Assembly: GCF_000374585.1 (NCBI RefSeq)
Contig: NZ_KB894662.1
Span: 1-47,782 of the forward strand
Reading direction: 5' to 3'
DNA length: 47,782 nt
Origin: Phocaeicola barnesiae DSM 18169 = JCM 13652
GTDB lineage: Bacteria; Bacteroidota; Bacteroidia; Bacteroidales; Bacteroidaceae
Made by a program: the position numbers and the translations under genes. Positions within the stretch are counted from its first letter, which is position 1, and every line of letters starts with the position of its first letter. Shown here piece by piece: positions 36,866 to 44,663 of this stretch. The notes beneath the pieces were generated by a model. The model was not told where the DNA came from and made no database searches. It was given only the letters and a program-made list of their open reading frames with translations.

Positions 36866-37264
36866 ATGTTTATAAATCTATCAAACCACCCGTCTGAGAC
36901 TTGGCAAGAAAATCAGTTGAAAGCAGCTCGTCACTATGGAGACATAGTAGATATTCCATTCCCCCTAATAGACCCCAATAATACGACAGAGCAGGTCTAT
37001 CGGCTTGCTCTGTCGTATTGTAACCAGGTGGAACAATTTTCTAGTGTTTCTCCCCCAAATAAAATAGTTGTACATGTGGTTGGAGAACCCGTCTTTACTT
37101 TCATGATGGTTACCCTTCTAGTAAATAAAGGTTATAAGGTAGTAGCATCTACTACCCAACGCGTCAGTGAGCAGATTGGTAATGAGAAACGATCCGTATT
37201 TAAATTTGTACAATTTAGGGATTATCAGCTTCTGACGTGTAACCGTGGTAGTTCGGACGATTGA
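36866..37264 (+). CDS. Small Rossmann-like protein, candidate ring nuclease
   Basis: The 132-residue protein begins MFINLSNHPSETWQENQLKA, has VDIPFPLIDPN in the second strand region, and VVHVVGEPVFTFMMVTLLVN followed by KGYKVVASTTQR. This three-strand pattern is known to me from small proteins near type III CRISPR loci, comparable in role to Csx15/Csx20-type ring nucleases, but I cannot name the exact family. It lies 9 bases after the CARF-like gene and is surely in the same transcript. A ring nuclease would degrade the cyclic oligoadenylate signal. Alternatively it may be a second sensor. A strong hairpin lies inside the coding sequence. Confidence 0.6.
   Translation: MFINLSNHPSETWQENQLKAARHYGDIVDIPFPLIDPNNTTEQVYRLALSYCNQVEQFSSVSPPNKIVVHVVGEPVFTFMMVTLLVNKGYKVVASTTQRVSEQIGNEKRSVFKFVQFRDYQLLTCNRGSSDD
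36980..37019. repeat. Perfect 14-bp inverted repeat inside the candidate ring nuclease gene
   Basis: AATACGACAGAGCA (36980-36993) and TGCTCTGTCGTATT (37006-37019) are exact reverse complements around a 12-base loop. The stem lies wholly within codons for residues about 39-52. Confidence 0.9.
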
Positions 37265-37305
37265 ATGCAGCCTTTTTATTTTTGCCGTGTAAGTGATTTT
37301 AATTG

Positions 37306-37385
37306 TGAAGGAGCTCAAAGATTCTTATTGTCCTTAAAGGCATAATTTAAGGAGGCCCGACAACAAATTTCTTTTAGCTCCTTCA
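37306..37385. terminator. Long imperfect palindrome between convergent operons
   Basis: GAAGGAGCT (37307-37315) pairs with AGCTCCTTC (37376-37384), and TCCTTAAA (37331-37338) pairs with TTTAAGGA (37346-37353) around GGCATAA. Partial pairing fills the arms between. It lies between the ring-nuclease-like gene and the last cas gene and can act as a two-way terminator, although T runs are weak. Confidence 0.55.
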
Positions 37386-37407
37386 TTCATTTTACTGACC
37401 TTAGAAT

Positions 37408-39126
37408 TCAGTCTTTAAACAAGCCAGAAATATCCATACCTAATAATTCTTTTAATTTTTTCAATGATTTCTTCCAGTCCTTTTTGCTACTTTTATTCAA
37501 TTTATTATAAGCATCCAAAACATGTTCCAATATTTGCTGCTTTTCATCGTCTGATAAATCTCGATTATTCAGCTTCAGCCATTTGCTTATATTGTTTGTA
37601 TAAGCAGGAATAGAACTTATTTTATTTAAGATACACTCATTAATAGGGCGTTGTTGTTTATTCAAATTACTCCTACATTCATCAATCAGTTGTTTAAGTT
37701 CTAATGTTTCTTCAATGGAATATGCTTCTTCAAAAGAAGTAAGAGCCTGTTGATAATTTTGTTTTTGTTTTAATTCATAACCTTCTTGTTTTAATGAATC
37801 TACTTTTTGTTGCCTTTGTTCTTCATCAATACGAGCCTGTTCTAACCGCCTAAATTCTTCTTCTCGTCTTCTTCGCTCTTCTTCTGCAATTCTAATTTCC
37901 CGATCTTTTTGTTGGCTATTATACAAATCAGCTATTTGATTTTTTAAATTATCAACCACTGGTGCATATTGATTATACAAAGAATGAAATGCTGCAGAAC
38001 ATGGTTCTGTAAAAGGTAGTAAATAATTCTTTTTTTTCTCTTCTTGTAAGAACTCATTATTAGCCCTCACATTAGACATGGTCATATATTCAAAATTATG
38101 CCCTGAAACCGAACTACTAACCATGGGTAATAGTTTCGATAAACTTGCTTTCAATGGAAATTTTCTTAATTGCATTTGGCTTTCATAATATGCCATAAGC
38201 ACTTTTAAAGCATCAACATCCTTTAATAATTTGACAAATTTTCCTTCCAGACAATTTAGCTGAACCTTCACTCTGACTTTGCCATATCCAAAAGGTTTAC
38301 CTTGTCCCAGTTGGTAATAAGCGTTTTTTTCATTATCATGAAAAGTAAGAGCAGACAGTAATGCTCCTAGTTCGAATGTATTCAGATTAAAAAATCTCAC
38401 TTTAGAAGTAAAATGGGAGTTCGTATCCAGTGGATACAAAAATGTATCTAGTAAATCGCTACCAGTGGTTATTCCCCAAACTTCATTACGTATAGGATAA
38501 CGTTTCCAGCCTGCAATTTGTCCGTCATCGTCATTGTATGTTTTATATCGTACTTTACCATTCTTACCGTTTTGCTCTATATAAATTGGATAATAAGAAG
38601 CTTTCGGTGAACTTAGCACTAATCTTACCCCCTTAGAATTAACTTGAGGACGTCCATTTGTGCAAAACGCATGTCCAAAAGAAACTCTTCCTTTTAATGA
38701 AGAATCTTCATCAACCACTCCAAATATACAATCAGCTAAGTCGAATTCAGATGATCGGTGTTTTAGAGGCAGAATCTCAAATGGTGTATTTTTATATTTA
38801 GCAAATTTCAGGTTCTTATCTACTCGTATCTTCCCATTGCTAATAATGCTAAGAACATTACGTACCGCTCCTTTAATTGAAGTACCTGGAATGAAATATT
38901 TCTCATTTATCCGACTAAATGAATTATATCGATCATTACCCGTATTATTTGTATCTTCCTGTGTATGTCCATTGCGTACAAAAACAGGAGATACAGCTGT
39001 AATATCCAGTGATATAACTCCACTGAACCAATCGATAAAGGGAACGTCGTGTGATATCTTATCTGCCCATTCAGGGAAAAAAACCTGATCAGACAATCGT
39101 ATAAAGTTAAAAGGTGCACGTATCAT
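37408..39126 (-). CDS. Cas7-like RAMP protein with coiled-coil and TPR-like C-terminal extension
   Basis: The 572-residue protein begins FNFIRLSDQVFFPEWADKIS. It has the RAMP ferredoxin-like fold motifs SPVFVRNGHTQED and YFIPGTSIKGAVRNVLS (78-93), plus a glycine loop LGQGKPFGYGKVRV. It looks like the RAMP family I remember as TIGR03986, the counterpart of the Cas7-insertion subunit in III-Dv complexes. From about residue 390 it continues with a charged coiled coil (IAEEERRRREEEFRRLEQAR), one TPR-like unit (QEGYELKQKQNYQQALTSFE) and an all-helical end. It is the last gene of the minus-strand effector operon, 14 bases after the Csx19-like gene. It is probably a backbone subunit gripping the crRNA. 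The extension may be a docking site. Confidence 0.8.
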   Translation of the reverse strand: MIRAPFNFIRLSDQVFFPEWADKISHDVPFIDWFSGVISLDITAVSPVFVRNGHTQEDTNNTGNDRYNSFSRINEKYFIPGTSIKGAVRNVLSIISNGKIRVDKNLKFAKYKNTPFEILPLKHRSSEFDLADCIFGVVDEDSSLKGRVSFGHAFCTNGRPQVNSKGVRLVLSSPKASYYPIYIEQNGKNGKVRYKTYNDDDGQIAGWKRYPIRNEVWGITTGSDLLDTFLYPLDTNSHFTSKVRFFNLNTFELGALLSALTFHDNEKNAYYQLGQGKPFGYGKVRVKVQLNCLEGKFVKLLKDVDALKVLMAYYESQMQLRKFPLKASLSKLLPMVSSSVSGHNFEYMTMSNVRANNEFLQEEKKKNYLLPFTEPCSAAFHSLYNQYAPVVDNLKNQIADLYNSQQKDREIRIAEEERRRREEEFRRLEQARIDEEQRQQKVDSLKQEGYELKQKQNYQQALTSFEEAYSIEETLELKQLIDECRSNLNKQQRPINECILNKISSIPAYTNNISKWLKLNNRDLSDDEKQQILEHVLDAYNKLNKSSKKDWKKSLKKLKELLGMDISGLFKD

Positions 39127-39140
39127 ATAAAACCCTCCTG

Positions 39141-39584
39141 TTATTCTTTAGTTTTCATTTTAAATCCTACAAACACGAATTCAGCCGGTTTGAGTGTCTC
39201 AAAGCCATTACATCTTTCATCCTTTTCAGGACGCCAATACTCATTAAAGCATATTTTCTTTACCTCTTTATCCTTAAATGAGGGAAGATATTCATGACAC
39301 TCATATTCTACACCTTTAAGTTTTTCAAGATTAAATTTACTGAAATGATACTTCCCATTCAGAAACTTAATGCTGTAAGACCATTTATCATTGCACAAGA
39401 AGCCTTCCGCAATATAAGGATTATCGATTTTATTTGGGAGTACATTATCTAAACTTTGATTTTTAAAGACTTTACAAGTCGTTTCATCACTCATCCAAAT
39501 ATACCCGGTATACTCCCCTTGAGGAATAACAAGCGATAAGTCCTCGACAAAACAATCTGTTGTTTTATTCTGATTTCCTTCCAT
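39141..39584 (-). CDS. Small Csx19-like type III accessory subunit
   Basis: The ATG at 39584 (MEGNQNKTTDCFVEDLSLVI) is chosen because a GGAGAG ribosome-binding site stands just upstream. The longer frame from 39626 would overlap the previous gene by 62 bases; this start overlaps it by 20. The 147-residue protein has GEYTGYIWMSDET, IAEGFLCNDKWSYSIKFLNG and a C-terminal LKPAEFVFVGFK. These match the small beta-rich Csx19-type proteins of III-D loci and, from memory, the type III-associated family TIGR04423. A structural role in the complex is inferred from III-Dv. Confidence 0.6.
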   Translation of the reverse strand: MEGNQNKTTDCFVEDLSLVIPQGEYTGYIWMSDETTCKVFKNQSLDNVLPNKIDNPYIAEGFLCNDKWSYSIKFLNGKYHFSKFNLEKLKGVEYECHEYLPSFKDKEVKKICFNEYWRPEKDERCNGFETLKPAEFVFVGFKMKTKE

Positions 39585-40956
39585 AAAGCTCTCCGTTTTT
39601 AAATAATTCACCATTAAAGTAGCCATGCCCTCGATTTACTCCGCCACCTAGTGGCAACATTCCACGGCATATATCCATTAAAGCACTTTCCAATGCTTCT
39701 ATAACACCTTTTGAATATTCAGCTTTCTGAAGCAATAAAGTCAACGTATACGTATGAGTATCGTATGATACTTTTTCTGAAAATAATGCGCCACCGATTG
39801 CTCCACCTGTGAAATAATCAATGGCAACATGATTCAATATCTTGTCATCTACCGGATTAGAGGAAATGATATCTGAAATGAAGACATTACCGGGCTTCTG
39901 TTCTTCTTCTGTTTTGCCTATATATCCGAATAATTCCCTTACAGCCAGATTGTTACTACCGCTTAAGACATTTAATTCTTCTATTGTCATCTGGTCATCC
40001 GCACAATGGGAAGTATTGGCATTATAATAAAAGGCAACCCGATGAGCAATAGCCCCTTTGACGGATGAGGCAGGAATCAATATGCAGGGTGTTTCACAAA
40101 AATAAGGTCTCCCCTCATCATTCCATTCAATATAAGTTGATTTTACAGGAGTCATATCAGCCTCTTCATCTCCCATACCCGATCCGAACAAATAAAAATC
40201 TTCAGGCTTAATTTTGAGTTCATATTTATCATATTTGTCAGAAGAGGTCTTTTCCACTTGATAATCTTTACGCCATGCCTTCCAGTATTTATCATTTAAA
40301 GAAGATGTTTTCTCACAATATAAATCCAATTCATCAGGATTACACAAATCAAGTACAGCCGTTCTTAACGAACGGACTTCAATCTGTCCGAAACCTTTTC
40401 GAGTATTTCCACCTAAACGAATGAATCCTGAATGCAAAGCTTTGATAATATCATCAAAATCATTTTTTCTGTCTGCATTGGAAGACAGTAACTCGATCTC
40501 AAAACAGAAACGTGTACCTTTAAATACTACCTGATTGTCAAATTTTCCTCCTGCAACAGCTGTTCCTTTGTTACTGATGCATACATGCTGACGTACAGGT
40601 AGTTCCAGAAAATGAGCATAAAACTCATCGGAATAATTGATATTTTGTAGCCCGTCGACAACCTGTCCGTCTTTACCTATCATCCGTGCTTCAGTGATAA
40701 TCAAATCAGAACCGTGACGACCTTCGGGAGAAGTTGAATCATGACGGCCAAAATAGGCCTTTGCTTTTTCTTCTCCGATGCAATGTCTTAACACTCCCGC
40801 AATGGCAGTTCCCGGTATATAAGGTAACCCATTGATATCACGCATAACTAACGAATCGGATGCAATATCTTTTTCACCCGAACCGACAGCTAACGGTGTA
40901 ACTGCTTCGATAATGAATCGTGCCAGATAACGATAATTATATTTTATTTCATTCAT
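39565..40956 (-). CDS. Double Cas7 (Csm3-like) RAMP protein, Cas7-2x type
   Basis: The 463-residue protein has two Cas7 domains. The first has SDSLVMRDINGLPYIPGTAI with Asp34 in the position of the RNA-cleaving Asp of Csm3/Cmr4, and the glycine loop IRLGGNTRKGFGQIEV. The second has DEEADMTPVKSTYIEWN, LIPASSVKGAIAHRVAFYYN and LPLGGGVNRGHGYFNGEL. Both carry the IP-x-S/T-x-x-x-G RNA-binding turn. Such a double Cas7 is a mark of III-D2/III-Dv complexes. The gene starts 1 base after the Csx10-like stop. It should form two backbone positions and cut target RNA at least at the first. Confidence 0.82.
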   Translation of the reverse strand: MNEIKYNYRYLARFIIEAVTPLAVGSGEKDIASDSLVMRDINGLPYIPGTAIAGVLRHCIGEEKAKAYFGRHDSTSPEGRHGSDLIITEARMIGKDGQVVDGLQNINYSDEFYAHFLELPVRQHVCISNKGTAVAGGKFDNQVVFKGTRFCFEIELLSSNADRKNDFDDIIKALHSGFIRLGGNTRKGFGQIEVRSLRTAVLDLCNPDELDLYCEKTSSLNDKYWKAWRKDYQVEKTSSDKYDKYELKIKPEDFYLFGSGMGDEEADMTPVKSTYIEWNDEGRPYFCETPCILIPASSVKGAIAHRVAFYYNANTSHCADDQMTIEELNVLSGSNNLAVRELFGYIGKTEEEQKPGNVFISDIISSNPVDDKILNHVAIDYFTGGAIGGALFSEKVSYDTHTYTLTLLLQKAEYSKGVIEALESALMDICRGMLPLGGGVNRGHGYFNGELFKNGELYGRKSE

Positions 40957-40957
40957 A

Positions 40958-42427
40958 TTACTTGCATGTTTTAGCCATTTCAGAAGCCAGATTAATAACC
41001 AGTTCCTTCATATTCATACCATTTCCTAAATGTGTTTCCAAGAATTTAAGCAGCAGTTCTTTGCGTTTCTTGACATTCCAATCCTTTTCCTTAATACCAT
41101 GGCCAATATATGTCCTTATATTGTCTATCACTTCATTGTCATTGATGCTCCTCAATGCGATACTTCTGATTTCACCCCATTGGGAAGCGAATGTTGTCCC
41201 TTTAAAGTAGTCTTTGTTGCCATTGACAAACTGATTGATAGCCCTGTATATTTTGTATTTCTGTTGTTCCTGTTCCTTACGTTTACGCAGATATACTAAT
41301 AAAGAGCTATCTCCAGCAGGAATATATTTCTCTTGCAAAGTTGAAGCCTTCTCTTTTTTACAGATAGCCTCAGTATCCTTTTCTTTAGAGAACTGATATA
41401 AAATTCTCCCATTTGAATCAGCTCCCAAGAAATCCGGATTATATATGACCTTCCCGAATCCTTCATTCTGATAAAACCCGACAAAACCTGAATGTTCCAA
41501 AGAAGTTTCCTTCTGGACTTCCACAATGAACACACTTCCTTTCTCGATGCCGCAACGGTCAGCATCATAGGCTTGTCTTTTGAAATTCCAAGGTGAATAT
41601 TGGAATGTTCGTACCTGTGACAGATCCCAACGGATTTTACCCTCAGGTATACCCAAATCTTCTGCTGAAGGTTGGAAAGTCGGTACACCATATTGGTCCA
41701 TAAAAATCAATCGTCCATCTGCATACACTTCTATAAGTTCTCCTGTTTTTACGAACTTAGGTAAGTTTGAATTATAACTGTCGAAAGTGCATGTCTCTAT
41801 CTTGACTAGGCCATATTGAGCTGTTTTGGAGCGTCCGATACGATGTACTCCTTCTAATGCCTTTTTTACATTTGACTGAACCATATCTGTGATTGCATCA
41901 TCGAAAGTAACGTCGAAATAAAATTCAGCTCCTTGATTCAACGACTCATAGCCATACATTTTTTCATCATACGAGCGACGATAATCCTTATCGTATGCCG
42001 ACTTGATAGCAAACGTTTTCGGTAAAAATGTCTTCAGTATCTTTTCATTGCTAAAGCAATAGAAACCGGAACGGCATTGCTTTAATTGTTTGTGAATCAT
42101 TTCATCAGAAGAAAGATTTGTTACTTTATGGATAACATAACATTCTTCTTCCATTTTTTTTAATTTGGGATAATAAAACACCAATGGTATCTTCACACTT
42201 CTTATGCCATTTTTAGCGCAATGTGCATCCCCAAACCTGACTTTGCCGGAATGAAAAATTTCGAATGACTCTCGATATGTTTCTTTCTTGTACAACTGAC
42301 TGGCTACTATCCCTAGAAAACTATTTCCGGGAATAAAGTCCAAGGTACTTTGATTACCTTCACTAGCAGCCTTGACACTTAAAATCACATCTGACAGCAA
42401 TGTACATTTGAACTGAATCTTTTTCAT
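40958..42427 (-). CDS. csx10: Csx10-like (Cas5-group) RAMP protein with helical C-terminus
   Basis: The 489-residue protein opens FKCTLLSDVILSVKAASEGN, then LDFIPGNSFLGIVASQLY, and has the Cas5/Csx10 glycine loop GVHRIGRSKTAQYGLVKIET. These are the features of Csx10, the Cas5-like subunit that caps the crRNA 5' handle in type III-D. Residues about 390-489 are all-helical and include FASQWGEIRSIALRSI, and could supply the Cas11-like part that the locus lacks as a separate gene. It overlaps the preceding Cas7 gene by 4 bases (ATGA), a sign of translational coupling. Confidence 0.75.
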   Translation of the reverse strand: MKKIQFKCTLLSDVILSVKAASEGNQSTLDFIPGNSFLGIVASQLYKKETYRESFEIFHSGKVRFGDAHCAKNGIRSVKIPLVFYYPKLKKMEEECYVIHKVTNLSSDEMIHKQLKQCRSGFYCFSNEKILKTFLPKTFAIKSAYDKDYRRSYDEKMYGYESLNQGAEFYFDVTFDDAITDMVQSNVKKALEGVHRIGRSKTAQYGLVKIETCTFDSYNSNLPKFVKTGELIEVYADGRLIFMDQYGVPTFQPSAEDLGIPEGKIRWDLSQVRTFQYSPWNFKRQAYDADRCGIEKGSVFIVEVQKETSLEHSGFVGFYQNEGFGKVIYNPDFLGADSNGRILYQFSKEKDTEAICKKEKASTLQEKYIPAGDSSLLVYLRKRKEQEQQKYKIYRAINQFVNGNKDYFKGTTFASQWGEIRSIALRSINDNEVIDNIRTYIGHGIKEKDWNVKKRKELLLKFLETHLGNGMNMKELVINLASEMAKTCK

Positions 42428-43116
42428 ACTACGCCTCCTTCCTGCAAAGCTAATACCGGTTCTTCTGAAGATTCAAAAATTATATCACACCTACCCAATC
42501 CACGGTTCCTGTTTTGTCCAAGCCGTTTGACAAACTGCATTCCTTTTTGCAACACTGGAACAAAAGATCCCGGCACATTTAGAATTTGTCCTACCAATTC
42601 GCAGGGTACTACAGTTTCAAGTTTCCTTAAATGTTGTTTTTCGGCTACTCCTTGTTCATTGATTGAGATGGAAGCTACCGAATTGTATAAAAAGTGCCAA
42701 TACCGTTCGGCTTCTTCTACATTATTAATATCTGAGAGTATAAGTTCCTTCAAAGAATCTTCTAATTCTACATTCGTAAAAAATGACAGACTTTTTATCT
42801 GGGGATTTATACCTTTAGAATCTGGCCCCGTCAAGATATTCCAATCTCTGTCTGCCGAATTCCCGAACACAATAATAAAATCCTGTTTCTTTCGTTTTGT
42901 CCACCCCTCAAATCTTAAAATGTTTTCAACAGCTTCACGTATTAATCCTTTGATTGTCTTTCCTGGTACATAGGGCAATTTGTTCTTGTCTTTTACAACC
43001 AGTGCGTCGACATCTGCGCCTGCGCCCAATCCGGACCCGCAATGCCATTCACTATAGAACTTCAAACGATAGGTAACAGTATATACCTTTGACGGATTTA
43101 ATGTATCTGTTTCCAT
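42424..43116 (-). CDS. Single-domain Cas7 (Csm3-like) RAMP protein
   Basis: The 230-residue protein begins VYTVTYRLKFYSEWHCGSGL. It has GADVDALVVKDKNKLPYVPG with Asp37 at the predicted RNA-cleaving position, PGKTIKGLIREAVENIL and a glycine-rich loop FVKRLGQNRNRGLGRCDI. This is the standard length for Csm3/Cas7. It would bind crRNA along the backbone and cut target RNA at 6-nt steps, by family analogy. The start is 13 bases after the Cas10 stop, and the stop overlaps the Csx10-like start. Confidence 0.85.
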   Translation of the reverse strand: METDTLNPSKVYTVTYRLKFYSEWHCGSGLGAGADVDALVVKDKNKLPYVPGKTIKGLIREAVENILRFEGWTKRKKQDFIIVFGNSADRDWNILTGPDSKGINPQIKSLSFFTNVELEDSLKELILSDINNVEEAERYWHFLYNSVASISINEQGVAEKQHLRKLETVVPCELVGQILNVPGSFVPVLQKGMQFVKRLGQNRNRGLGRCDIIFESSEEPVLALQEGGVV

Positions 43117-43129
43117 AATATTCCGCTAT

Positions 43130-44659
43130 TTATTTCGTTACTACTTCATAAATTGAATGAAGGGCCAAGACATCATACGTTGGATAAGTCTTAATCGTTT
43201 TTTCTATATGATTCCTCACCCTTCTATCATGTCTTCCTGTGGTCAATTCTTTAGAGAAAGATAATGACTTATCAGACAACAATGATTTGAATCGGTTCAA
43301 ATACTGTTCTGCAAGACCATTTCCTACTTCATCATTGTTGCGATTAGTTATATCTTCCTGCGGCACATACAACAGTTCAATCCATTTTCTCAAGTGAGAT
43401 TTGATAATATTCCCTTCTTCGCTTGTCAACTTTTTCTGGGAATCCAATAAATCCCTGATAGTCCAATATCCGGTTTGCTTGTCGATATCGATGAAATAAG
43501 GTCCGAATTCGAAAGAGAGCCCTACAGATGGAGTCAGTTCACGCTCTATAATTTCTTCGTAGTTCTCTACAAAACTATCCTGTACCTTATGAAACATCAG
43601 GCATGAAGGAGCTAAATCTTCATTCAATTGCTTGGCTTTGGCTTTCGCTCTCGCACACAAATCTTCTGCCAAGGCATAGCCGTAATAAAACGGATAGGAT
43701 GACTTGATGAAAGCTATGCCTGCGCATGCCGTAAGTCCGCTTCCGAATTCGGATTGTAGTTCCTTGGCCGTTATTTTTTCGAATTCCTGAAGGAACTCGT
43801 TTGTATATTGTATCGCCAGGTCACCTCTTATGATGATGGTCAGGTCGTCGCCGTTCAGTATTATCGGACGTATAGGAATGAAACAACCGGATGTGTTCAG
43901 CTCTACCTCGATTGCATTTTTTATATTCATAAAAGCCATATAGGCGGCTGTTTGTGTCAATTCATTTACTTTTCTGCTGAAGGAGGCCAATTTGTTTTTG
44001 TCTTTACCGATTTTCTGAAAAATCTTTCCAAATCCATTACCATCCGCATGAACAATGGCTATCCAGTTATTCCTTTTCGTTATTTCTCCTATATTGAAAG
44101 GTATTTTATCCTTGTACTTTTGGACAAAATTGACACCGAAGGCTTTTTCACAAACCTTATAGGTGGCTTTTTCCGCTCTTTCTTTTTTCTTGAAAGTCGG
44201 TTCATCCAAGTAATCGTTGTATTGAACCGCTATCGCCGGTAATCCGGTTTTTCGAGAACGACGAATTCCAATCAGGCCATGAACATTACTTCTGGCAGGG
44301 CAATTACGCTGTATCCGTAAAAAGGATTCCAACTGTTTTACTATATCCGCAAAATCTGTTTCCGGATTATATTCCACGACAGCTTGGCTGATGGTGATTC
44401 CCGGAGCCATGCCTTGAACTTTTTTAGGAAATTCCAACACAGCTTTCTTACATTGTTCTTCATCATCAAAATCGTATTTGATATTTCCGGCTGCCCGGAC
44501 AATGGATTTTAAAGGGTCGTTGCCAAAATCGTCGAATGCTGATGTGCAGACCATTTCGACCAACTCACTGGCTCCTACAATATCTTTCAGTTCATTGGTC
44601 TGGAAAATAAAATTCTGGATACCCTGTACAGCAGCCCCATATAAATAACGTTTTCCCAT
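43130..44659 (-). CDS. cas10: Cas10-like large subunit without HD domain
   Basis: The 509-residue protein starts directly in the first palm domain (AVQGIQNFIFQTNELKDIVG), so there is no N-terminal HD nuclease. A metal-binding Asp is in VHADGNGFGKIF (Asp206). The second palm has LNGDDLTI, with Asn269 replacing the first Gly of GGDD but both Asp271 and Asp272 kept. The C-terminal region is helical. Cas10 of this type can make cyclic oligoadenylates when target RNA is bound; the retained aspartates and the nearby CARF-like gene support that, but the Asn is unusual. It lies 4 bases after the NYN gene. Cas10 alone is usually 700-900 residues, so it is short. Confidence 0.85.
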   Translation of the reverse strand: MGKRYLYGAAVQGIQNFIFQTNELKDIVGASELVEMVCTSAFDDFGNDPLKSIVRAAGNIKYDFDDEEQCKKAVLEFPKKVQGMAPGITISQAVVEYNPETDFADIVKQLESFLRIQRNCPARSNVHGLIGIRRSRKTGLPAIAVQYNDYLDEPTFKKKERAEKATYKVCEKAFGVNFVQKYKDKIPFNIGEITKRNNWIAIVHADGNGFGKIFQKIGKDKNKLASFSRKVNELTQTAAYMAFMNIKNAIEVELNTSGCFIPIRPIILNGDDLTIIIRGDLAIQYTNEFLQEFEKITAKELQSEFGSGLTACAGIAFIKSSYPFYYGYALAEDLCARAKAKAKQLNEDLAPSCLMFHKVQDSFVENYEEIIERELTPSVGLSFEFGPYFIDIDKQTGYWTIRDLLDSQKKLTSEEGNIIKSHLRKWIELLYVPQEDITNRNNDEVGNGLAEQYLNRFKSLLSDKSLSFSKELTTGRHDRRVRNHIEKTIKTYPTYDVLALHSIYEVVTK

Positions 44660-44663
44660 AAAG

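Noticed and set aside
39585..39626. Longer start for the Csx19-like protein
   Set aside because: It would overlap the double Cas7 gene by 62 bases and lacks a ribosome-binding site, whereas the start at 39584 has GGAGAG upstream.
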